From an uncultured Myxococcales bacterium (GTDB taxonomy: Bacteria > Myxococcota_A > UBA9042), in NCBI GenBank assembly GCA_937915965.1, contig CALGHC010000252.1:1-10431 (forward strand): a stretch of 10,431 nt of DNA, given 5' to 3'. The first letter of the stretch is position 1. Each line of letters starts with the position of its first letter. The notes below the pieces were generated by a model that was given only the letters and a program-made list of their open reading frames with translations, did not search any database and was not told where the DNA came from. Shown piece after piece: positions 1-4,983 of the stretch. The translations under genes were made by a program, and so were the position numbers.

Positions 1-1648
1 CGCTGCTGGGCGCGAACACGGCGAGCGCCGCACGCACCTCGCCTTCGGCGATGTGACCCAGGCCATATTCCTCGGGATCGATCTCGCCACGAGCCAGGCG
101 GATGATGTCACGGCCATAGGTCGCAAAGGTCTTCAGCGGACCGACGTAGACGTTGGCGCTGGCCGCGACGATGCGGCCGTTTGTCGGATCGGTCGACGAC
201 GGCCCGTAGCCGAGCAGGCCGGCACGGGTCGGCTCAACAACAGCGTTGAGCAGCGCATAGCGCAGGTCACCGACGCGCTGGCCCCGATCGGTCAGGCTGC
301 CGTCGGCGCTCGCCGCGAGGGTGTTTGGCTTCACAAAGAAGATCTGCTCGACGGCCTCGGGCTCGACGCCACGCAGCGCCGCCACGGTCCGCCGGTAGGT
401 CTCGTCCCACTGTCGCTCGAGCTCTTTGGCGGCCGGAATCAGGGCCTCGGGGAAGCCCTGGCCGAGGTAGTAGACGATGGGCCGGGTCGCGCGCTCTGCC
501 ATGGGGATCGGCGTGCCGTCGGCCGCTTGGCTGTTTTGCCAGATGTTCCAGCGCGAGATGAAGTAGCGACGCGCCGACTCGACCTCGCCGTAGCGCTCGT
601 CGTAGCCAAAACGTTCGGCGCGGAAGTAGCCGAACTTGTCGAACCAGGGAACGCGGACCAGCTCGCCGTCGGCGTCGCGGCGCAGTCCCTTGCTGTGGGC
701 GATGTCGTTGCCGTCGATTTCGACGTCCTCGATAACCCGAATAGCCTCGCCGTCGCCGTCGCGGGCGATCACGTTGTCGGGATACTCAAGCGGCTCGTAG
801 TCGTCGTTGGGATCGACCCGCAGCAGCGACGTGCGGATCTTCAGCTCGGCCGCCTTGCAGTCCTCGTTGAGGTAGAACCAGCATGCTGGAGCACTCCAAG
901 GGCCCCAATCGGGATCCCAGACATCGTAGACCTCCGGGGTCGCCTGCACCTTGGCGACAAAATCGATGTAGCCCGGGTCCTTGGCATCGCGCTGGGTCGC
1001 CGGGTCGCGGGTGTCCCGCCAACCGCTGGGCCGAGCGGTGTCGCGCCAGGCCATCGTCATCGCGTCGGGATCGGCGGGGTCGGTGATCGCCCAAGCGACA
1101 GGCTGCGTCTTGATAGTGTCGATCGTAAAGAGGAAATTTGGTGCGAGGTTCTGCGACCAGTCGACGCGGATGTGGGTGCGCTCGTACCACGGGCGGTCGC
1201 CATCATTCTCGATGAGCACGTTGACCTGCTCGCCGGTGTTGCTGTTGTACTCGCGCTGAACATCGAAGTGCTTGGTGATCGGGTAGATCGCCACCGGTTG
1301 GCCGTGCACGCTCTCGCCGGGATGAGCCCGCTTGCCGTGGTCGAGGTCGGTGCCGGCGATGAAGTCGTAGGCGCGGTACGCGACCAGGTGGGTCTCGGTG
1401 ATGTCCCAGCGGACGCGCTCAAGCTCCTCGGCCTCGCCGACGAAGGTGTAGCCGACGGTGTAGGGCGCGTCGACGACGGTCCGTTGGAAGTACCACTCGC
1501 CGTCAAATGCCTTCTTGTGCAGCGCACCTGGCTGGACCCGGTCGATCAGGCCGACGTCCTGAGCGCAGCCGACAAGAACCCCGGCGAGCGCGAGAGCGGT
1601 GGCGAACGCCCGAAAGGCGCCGCGGCGGGCAAGACGTTGATTCGTCAT
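1..1648 (-). CDS. Large secreted lipoprotein, metalloprotease-like, C-terminus beyond the window
   Basis: An uninterrupted minus-strand frame starts at ATG 1648-1646, with GAGG about 8 nt upstream, and gives 549 residues before leaving the window. The N-terminus is a lipoprotein signal: arginines at 5, 8, 9 and 13, a hydrophobic stretch at 14-27, and lipobox LVGC with Cys28. Ala at +2 suggests outer-membrane or surface placement. The mature part is rich in aromatic and acidic residues, with segments such as DRPWYER and IRVDWSQNL and beta-rich texture. At about 460-505, RYALLNAV followed by GYGPSSTDP and GRIVAASANVY resembles the region preceding the zinc site in large DUF5117/DUF4953-type zinc-dependent metalloproteases. 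Any HExxH motif would lie outside the window, so catalysis cannot be confirmed. Coding is certain; the family is from recollection of myxobacterial relatives. It lies downstream of the aminotransferase on the same strand, 252 bp away, so probably in its own transcription unit. Confidence 0.85.
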   Translation of the reverse strand, partial: MTNQRLARRGAFRAFATALALAGVLVGCAQDVGLIDRVQPGALHKKAFDGEWYFQRTVVDAPYTVGYTFVGEAEELERVRWDITETHLVAYRAYDFIAGTDLDHGKRAHPGESVHGQPVAIYPITKHFDVQREYNSNTGEQVNVLIENDGDRPWYERTHIRVDWSQNLAPNFLFTIDTIKTQPVAWAITDPADPDAMTMAWRDTARPSGWRDTRDPATQRDAKDPGYIDFVAKVQATPEVYDVWDPDWGPWSAPACWFYLNEDCKAAELKIRTSLLRVDPNDDYEPLEYPDNVIARDGDGEAIRVIEDVEIDGNDIAHSKGLRRDADGELVRVPWFDKFGYFRAERFGYDERYGEVESARRYFISRWNIWQNSQAADGTPIPMAERATRPIVYYLGQGFPEALIPAAKELERQWDETYRRTVAALRGVEPEAVEQIFFVKPNTLAASADGSLTDRGQRVGDLRYALLNAVVEPTRAGLLGYGPSSTDPTNGRIVAASANVYVGPLKTFATYGRDIIRLARGEIDPEEYGLGHIAEGEVRAALAVFAPSS

Positions 1649-1720
1649 GGTGATCCTCGTGCGGCCCTGGCGGCCTCGCGACGCGATGAAGCGCGCAGCG
1701 TAGCACGTGGTCGGAGCACA

Positions 1721-1850
1721 GGGGAGAGGGGCAAAAGGGGAGACGGCCGAAGGGGAGAGGGGCAAAAGGGGAGACGGCCGAAGGGGAGAGGAGCGGAAGG
1801 GGAGACGGCCGAAGGGGAGAGGGGCGGAAGGGGAGACGGCCGAAGGGGAG
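1721..1850. repeat. 31-bp G-rich tandem repeat, four full copies plus a partial copy
   Basis: Four consecutive 31-bp units occupy 1721-1751, 1752-1782, 1783-1813 and 1814-1844. A fifth decays after GGGGAG at 1845-1850. Each unit has three or four G-runs of about four on the plus strand and ends in GACGGCCGAA, which includes the palindrome CGGCCG. Units 1 and 2 are identical; units 3 and 4 differ only at a few positions in the middle (CAAAA becomes GCGGAA-like). The array lies in the 252-bp gap between the aminotransferase stop and the lipoprotein start, ending about 70 bp upstream of that start. The unit length is not a multiple of three and no gene reads through it. The regular G4 runs could form G-quadruplexes on the non-template strand for the flanking minus-strand genes' complement. 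Confidence 0.95.
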
Positions 1851-1900
1851 GCGGATGGAGGGGGTCAGAACGGCAGACGCGCTTTGGCGAGTGCGGATCT

Positions 1901-3097
1901 TCAAGCCGGCGGCCCGCCGGCTGCCAGGATCGAGTCGATGGCCGCGACCACCCGCGTCGTCTCGGCGATGGCGTTGGGCCAGTGCGGCGCCATGCGCAGC
2001 CATCCGTCGGGGCTGGCGCAGGAGACGCCGTGGTCGGCCAACGCCCGGGCCCAAGCGGCGGCTCCTGCGGTGCCTGGCGGCTGGGTGCTCAGAATTCCCG
2101 AGCGTCCGTCCGGGTCCGCCATGCGGCCGCTGACAAACCCGCGCGCCGCCAGCTCGGGCTCGATGGCGTCATGCCACGCTTGCACGTGGGCGTAGATGTG
2201 CTCCACCCCCAGCTGGCTGATGAGGCCAACGCTGGCCTCCAATCCGGCCACGCCGAGCACGTTGAATGCGCCGCCCTCGACCAGGCGCGCCCCCGCCACG
2301 ATGGAGCGGTCGTAGACCAGGTGACCGGGGCCCTTGAAGAGGAACTCGAAGGGCGACTCGTGGCTGAGCCAGGCGGCCACCTCAGGCCGCAGAGCCGCGG
2401 CGCACTGGGGCGCGACGTAGAGGACGCCGGTGCCCTCAGGCCCCATGAGCCACTTGTGGCCGCCGGCGCTGAGGTAGTGGATGCCGAGGCCGGCGACATC
2501 CAGAGGCGCGCCGCCCAGACACTGGATGGCATCGACGAATAGTTCGGCACCGTACTTCTCGCAAAGTGCGCCGAACGCCGCCATGGGCATGCGTTGGCCG
2601 GTGCTGAACTGCACCACGCTCACCGCTACCAGACGGATCCCGGCAGCCAGGTGCCTGGCCAACTCCTTCAGGGCCCGATCACGGTCCAATCGGAAGTCGT
2701 CGGCGTCCATCCACACCAGCTCAAGGCCATGACGGGCCGCGGCCACCTGCCAGGGCGTGATGTTGGTGGGAAACTCGCCACGAAAGAGCAGGATCCGGTC
2801 GCCCGGCTGCCAGGGCAGGCACAGCGCGATGTCCACCACCCCGGCCGAAGTGTTCGGCACCAGCGCCACATGGGCGGCGTCCACCCCCATGAGCCCGGCC
2901 AGGGCCGCGCGCAGCCGCTGGCGGCGCTCCGACGCCCTGCTGAACCAGGCCACGCCTTGACGCGAATAGCCGTCCAGGCAAGCCAGCACCTCGGCGCGGA
3001 CGGCCACGCTGGGCGGCGAGATGGCGGCGTGGTTGAGGTAGACGTCCACCTCAAGGGCTGGAAAGAGGTCGCGCTGACCGAGTCGAGGGGTGTGCAT
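1901..3097 (-). CDS. Aminotransferase class V (PLP-dependent, cysteine desulfurase/epimerase-like fold)
   Basis: A 398-residue fold-type I PLP enzyme of the aminotransferase V superfamily, normal length for the family. Visible landmarks are YLNHAAISP (20-28), the substrate-side opening segment; PNTSAGV (81-87), the phosphate-binding turn; FVDAIQ (187-192), with Asp189 pairing to the PLP pyridine nitrogen; and GGHKWLMGPEGTG (212-224), with His214 and Schiff-base Lys215. A C-terminal segment SCASPDGWLRMAPHW (359-373) supplies the usual arginine region. The family includes cysteine desulfurases, isopenicillin N epimerase-like proteins and kynureninase-like enzymes. No desulfurase active-site cysteine loop is evident, so the substrate is not assignable. 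The ATG at 3097 is chosen because the family's N-terminus begins directly after it, although the nearest purine-rich stretch (AAGGA) is unusually far, 13 nt away. The gene is flanked by tandem arrays on both sides. Confidence 0.9.
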   Translation of the reverse strand: MHTPRLGQRDLFPALEVDVYLNHAAISPPSVAVRAEVLACLDGYSRQGVAWFSRASERRQRLRAALAGLMGVDAAHVALVPNTSAGVVDIALCLPWQPGDRILLFRGEFPTNITPWQVAAARHGLELVWMDADDFRLDRDRALKELARHLAAGIRLVAVSVVQFSTGQRMPMAAFGALCEKYGAELFVDAIQCLGGAPLDVAGLGIHYLSAGGHKWLMGPEGTGVLYVAPQCAAALRPEVAAWLSHESPFEFLFKGPGHLVYDRSIVAGARLVEGGAFNVLGVAGLEASVGLISQLGVEHIYAHVQAWHDAIEPELAARGFVSGRMADPDGRSGILSTQPPGTAGAAAWARALADHGVSCASPDGWLRMAPHWPNAIAETTRVVAAIDSILAAGGPPA

Positions 3098-3115
3098 GTT
3101 TGCGATTGGGTCCTT

Positions 3116-3171
3116 GGTCGCTACTGGGTGGTCGCTACTGGGTGGTCGCTACTGGGTGGTCGCTACTGGGT
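3116..3171. repeat. 14-bp tandem repeat, four perfect copies, in the aminotransferase 5' leader
   Basis: Four exact head-to-tail copies of GGTCGCTACTGGGT lie at 3116-3129, 3130-3143, 3144-3157 and 3158-3171, followed by a broken start of a fifth (GGTC, 3172-3175). On the minus strand this reads ACCCAGTAGCGACC four times and ends 18 bp before the aminotransferase ATG at 3097. It is in the position of an operator array or of the untranslated leader. Perfect identity suggests recent slippage. Confidence 0.95.
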
Positions 3172-3270
3172 GGTCCGGGCGTCGAAGGCGCGCCGATGAA
3201 CTGGCGGTGGCTTCGTTGCGTAGCGTGACACGGGCTCCGCGGGGATCGCCAGCGTGGGGTTTTGCCGCGA

Positions 3271-3292
3271 CGAGGTGCCACCCAACACGTTG
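3271..3292 (+). repeat. Dispersed repeat copy 1
   Basis: First of five copies of a 22-bp element whose core is CGAGGTGCCACCCAACACGT. This copy ends in TTG rather than TCG. The two ends (CGAGGTG and CACGTTG) can pair at five of seven positions around the loop CCACCCAA. It is upstream of the HD hydrolase gene. Confidence 0.9.
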
Positions 3293-3312
3293 ACGGACCT
3301 GGACCACGTGGA

Positions 3313-3334
3313 CGAGGTGCCACCCAACACGTCG
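3313..3334 (+). repeat. Dispersed repeat copy 2
   Basis: Identical to the CGAGGTGCCACCCAACACGT core, with a final CG, 42 bp after copy 1 in the same orientation. The ends CGAGGTG and CACGTCG pair at six of seven positions. It lies 116 bp before the HD hydrolase start. Confidence 0.9.
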
Positions 3335-3450
3335 AGGCTCAGCCGGCCGCCGGTTGCGCTGCCCGCTGCCAGCGTGAGATGAACAGCCGGTCGGCGCCGA
3401 GAACAGTTCGCCCGCGGAGACCAGCTCGTCTGCGCACAACGGAGATTCAC

Positions 3451-4038
3451 ATGAAAGCCCCGTGGTCCCAAGACGCCTTCGCCGAAGCGTTCCGCTTCGC
3501 AGCCGAAGCCCACAACGCCTGTGCGCAGATGGTCCCCGGCACGGATTTGCCCTATCTCCTCCACGTTGGCCTTGTCGCCCAGGAGGTCATGGCCGCCCTC
3601 GCAGCGGAGCCGGGCAACGAGGGGGATCTGGCTGTGCGCTGCGCTTGCCTGCACGACACCATCGAGGACACCGCCGTGACGTACGACGGCGTGGTTGCCG
3701 TCTTCGGGGCGGCCGTGGCCGACGGCGTCCTCGCACTGAGCAAGAGCGACGACGCGGCGGCCGGATGTCACGACAAGACCGAGCGCAAGCGTCTGATGAT
3801 GGAAGACTCCCTCGCTCGCATCCGTAGGCAACCGAGCGCGGTATGGATGGTCAAACTTGCCGACCGAATCGCGAATCTCGCCCCACCTCCGCGCCACTGG
3901 CCGGCCGACAAACGCCGGCGGTACCAGGGCGAGGCCCGCTTGATCCTCAAGGCTCTCGGAGAAGCGAGCCCATTCCTCGCCAAGCGCCTCGCTGCCAAGA
4001 TCGAGACATACGAAGCACACATCGATGCCGGGGCCTGA
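3451..4038 (+). CDS. Small HD-domain phosphohydrolase, RelA/SpoT hydrolase type (possible alarmone hydrolase)
   Basis: 195 residues forming a single HD domain, about the size of stand-alone (p)ppGpp hydrolases (Mesh1-like) and far shorter than full RelA/SpoT. Metal and catalytic motifs are present: PYLLH (34-38, His38), LHDTIEDT (67-74, His68-Asp69 and the Glu-Asp pair 72-73), and VKLADRIANL (134-143, Asp139 with Asn142). These match HP, HDxxED and KLADRxxN of the Rel hydrolase domain. The Arg-Lys after the first helix in classical Rel enzymes is replaced by QMVPG (26-30), so the nucleotide preference may differ. No synthetase, TGS or ACT domain exists. ATG 3451 is chosen for GGAG at 3441-3444 with 6-nt spacing; a longer TTG frame from 3262 would translate two repeat copies. 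The stop codon abuts repeat copy 3. Activity on (p)ppGpp is inferred, not shown. Confidence 0.9.
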   Translation: MKAPWSQDAFAEAFRFAAEAHNACAQMVPGTDLPYLLHVGLVAQEVMAALAAEPGNEGDLAVRCACLHDTIEDTAVTYDGVVAVFGAAVADGVLALSKSDDAAAGCHDKTERKRLMMEDSLARIRRQPSAVWMVKLADRIANLAPPPRHWPADKRRRYQGEARLILKALGEASPFLAKRLAAKIETYEAHIDAGA

Positions 4039-4060
4039 CGAGGTGCCACCCAACACGTCG
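4039..4060 (+). repeat. Dispersed repeat copy 3, abutting the HD gene stop codon
   Basis: A perfect copy of the CGAGGTGCCACCCAACACGT core plus CG begins at the base after the TGA of the HD hydrolase gene (4036-4038). Six of seven end positions can pair. It could act as a weak 3' stem-loop for that transcript, but there is no T-run. Confidence 0.9.
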
Positions 4061-4113
4061 CTCGGCCTGCCCGCGTTCGTGGCCAACCGAAAACTTCGGC
4101 AGACACAAGCGTT

Positions 4114-4142
4114 TTGGGGGACGAGCCGGGCCATGGTAGACT
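4114..4142 (+). promoter_or_regulatory. Candidate sigma-70 promoter for the short protein/nucleotidyltransferase pair
   Basis: TTGGGG (4114-4119) and TAGACT (4137-4142) are separated by 17 bp. The -10 element matches TATAAT at four of six positions, the -35 only at its TTG. The predicted start would give a leader of roughly 50 nt before ATG 4200. It is the best placed promoter-like pair in this 161-bp gap, but it is a pattern match only. Confidence 0.35.
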
Positions 4143-4199
4143 GCGACTCTGGATCGGGCCGACTCGCTGGCCCCCCCTCAACTGCCGACGAGGCGGACG

Positions 4200-4430
4200 A
4201 TGAACGGCGCGGCGCGCAAGAAGGACCGTCAACGCTGGCACAGCGTGGTGCTGCGTCCTGGTGAGTCCCGCCCCCGGGCCGAAGCGGCGTTCGAGACGAT
4301 TGCGCCCCTGTCCATCCTGGAGCGCCTCGCGTTGGTTTGGACACTGAGCCAGGAGGCGTGCCGCCTGGCGGGATTGGGCGACGGTGAACGACGACTTCCT
4401 CGACCTCATCGAAGAACTTCTGGCAGTTGA
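4200..4430 (+). CDS. Short conserved-type partner protein preceding a DUF6036 nucleotidyltransferase
   Basis: 76 residues, basic N-terminus (KKDRQRWH at 7-14), then an amphipathic helical segment LSILERLALVWTLSQEACRLAG (37-58 region) and the short motif RRLPR (64-68). In my recollection of many bacterial genomes, a short protein with an ERL-x-x-VW-x-L-T/S helix and a terminal RLPR motif lies directly upstream of a DUF6036 nucleotidyltransferase, which matches this arrangement. ATG 4200 follows GAGGCGGACG. Its last 47 nt overlap the next gene in another frame, which implies translational coupling. A plausible role is antitoxin-like partner or regulator of the transferase; this is inference from pairing, not from a recognised fold. 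Confidence 0.7.
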   Translation: MNGAARKKDRQRWHSVVLRPGESRPRAEAAFETIAPLSILERLALVWTLSQEACRLAGLGDGERRLPRPHRRTSGS

Positions 4431-4878
4431 GGCCAGATTCCTGATCGTCGGTGGCTACGCGGTTGGCGCACATGGCCACCCGAGGGCGACGAAGGATCTC
4501 GATATCTGGGTTGAGCCAACAGCAGACAACGCCGCCCGTGTCTACGACGCCCTGTGCAACTTCGGCGCGGCGCTGTCGGACCTGCAGCCCACAGACCTCG
4601 CGACGCCACACTATGGTTTCATGATGGGCCTTCCGCCGCGACGGATCGATGTCTTGACCACCATTTCTGGCGTGGACTTCGCCCCTGCCTGGTCGCGTCG
4701 CGCGCTGCTGCCTGTGGGCCGTGACCTCATCACGCCGTTCATCGGGTTGGATGACCTGATCGCCAACAAACGCGCTGCCGGGCGGTTGCAGGATCTGGCC
4801 GACCTCGCCGCCGTCGTGGACATTTCGGGGGAGGCGGGCGACGGCAAGGGCCGAGCCAGTTCCAGCGATGAGGGCTGA
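4384..4878 (+). CDS. Nucleotidyltransferase, DUF6036/AbiEii-like family
   Basis: 164 residues with the minimal polymerase-beta nucleotidyltransferase signature. FLIVGGYAVGAHG (19-31) gives the GG motif, KDLDIWVEP (37-45) gives the Asp38/Asp40 metal pair, and RRIDVLT (86-92) gives the third acidic residue, Asp89. The C-terminal LIANKRAAGRLQDLADL (125-141) matches the NK-x3-GR-x-x-DLxDL helix of the DUF6036 family. All three carboxylates are present, so it is probably active in moving a nucleotide onto an RNA or protein target. The start is GTG 4384, giving the family-typical MNDDFLDLIEELL opening; the preceding ribosome-binding site is weak (GGCGGGA), consistent with coupling to the overlapping upstream gene. 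The tail after about 147 (SGEAGDGKG...) is low complexity and looks added. Relatives act as toxins in some systems; that role is inferred here. Confidence 0.88.
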   Translation: MNDDFLDLIEELLAVEARFLIVGGYAVGAHGHPRATKDLDIWVEPTADNAARVYDALCNFGAALSDLQPTDLATPHYGFMMGLPPRRIDVLTTISGVDFAPAWSRRALLPVGRDLITPFIGLDDLIANKRAAGRLQDLADLAAVVDISGEAGDGKGRASSSDEG

Positions 4879-4880
4879 GC

Positions 4881-4934
4881 GCCGACGACGAGCGCCGACG
4901 ACGTGCCACCCAACACGTCGAACAACACGTCGAA
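4881..4934. repeat. Short direct duplications around repeat copy 4 (13 bp x2, 12 bp x2)
   Basis: Two nested tandem duplications sit immediately downstream of the nucleotidyltransferase stop. GCCGACGACGAGC (4881-4893) is followed by GCCGACGACGTGC (4894-4906), and CAACACGTCGAA occurs at 4911-4922 and again at 4923-4934. The second pair duplicates the 3' arm of repeat copy 4. Confidence 0.85.
4899..4920 (+). repeat. Dispersed repeat copy 4, perfect 7-bp hairpin
   Basis: The variant CGACGTGCCACCCAACACGT plus CG. A G-to-C change relative to copies 1-3 restores full pairing: CGACGTG (4899-4905) and CACGTCG (4914-4920) are exact reverse complements around the invariant 8-nt loop CCACCCAA. It lies 21 bp after the nucleotidyltransferase stop. 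Confidence 0.9.
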
Positions 4935-4950
4935 CGGCCCAGGCCTGGCC

Positions 4951-4983
4951 GGCCAAACGAGGTGCCAGCCAACTCGTTTGGCC
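4951..4983. terminator. 11-bp perfect stem-loop directly after the oleD stop (dispersed repeat copy 5)
   Basis: GGCCAAACGAG (4951-4961) and CTCGTTTGGCC (4973-4983) are exact reverse complements enclosing an 11-nt loop GTGCCAGCCAA. The element is a diverged copy of the dispersed repeat (CGAGGTGCCAGCCAACTCGT). It starts at the base next to the oleD stop codon (4986-4984, minus) and lies in the convergent gap with the nucleotidyltransferase gene. It is well placed to end transcription or protect 3' ends from both sides, but there is no T-tract, so it is not a canonical intrinsic terminator. Confidence 0.6.

Larger units (their letters stand above)
3098..3450. other. Divergent intergenic region between the aminotransferase and HD hydrolase genes
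   Basis: A 353-bp gap between divergently transcribed genes. It holds the 14-bp array (3116-3171), two copies of the dispersed repeat 42 bp apart (3271-3292 and 3313-3334), and the palindrome CCACGTGG at 3304-3311 between those two copies. A GGAG Shine-Dalgarno at 3441-3444 sits 6 nt before the HD gene start. Frames are open through part of it, but nothing looks like a protein. I could not pick a convincing sigma-70 promoter in either direction. Confidence 0.6.

Noticed and set aside
53..2542. 829-codon open frame on the plus strand
   Set aside because: It is antisense to the lipoprotein and the aminotransferase, both of which have recognisable signals or catalytic motifs. Its product is Arg/Gly/Val-rich without domains and reads straight through the 31-bp array. 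This is a typical GC-rich shadow frame.
1721..3171. CRISPR arrays
   Set aside because: The 31-bp and 14-bp arrays are directly head-to-tail with no spacers between units, and no cas genes are present.
3116..3171. Iteron-type replication origin
   Set aside because: There are four direct repeats, but no Rep gene, no AT-rich melting region and no DnaA boxes nearby; the surroundings are GC-rich chromosomal genes.
3262..3450. Extended TTG start for the HD hydrolase at 3262
   Set aside because: It would translate both copies of the dispersed repeat as protein and lacks family similarity. ATG 3451 has GGAG at the right distance and the family-typical N-terminus.
3163..4956. 597-codon open frame on the minus strand containing repeated VLGGTSS peptides
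   Set aside because: It lies opposite the HD hydrolase and nucleotidyltransferase genes. The repeated peptide is only the translation of the dispersed repeat, so there is no independent sign of a protein.
3271..4983. Integron attC sites
   Set aside because: The repeat contains ACCCAAC, which fits the RYYYAAC core, but no matching GTTRRRY partner at attC spacing was found and no integrase is present. The short symmetric arms also do not look like attC.
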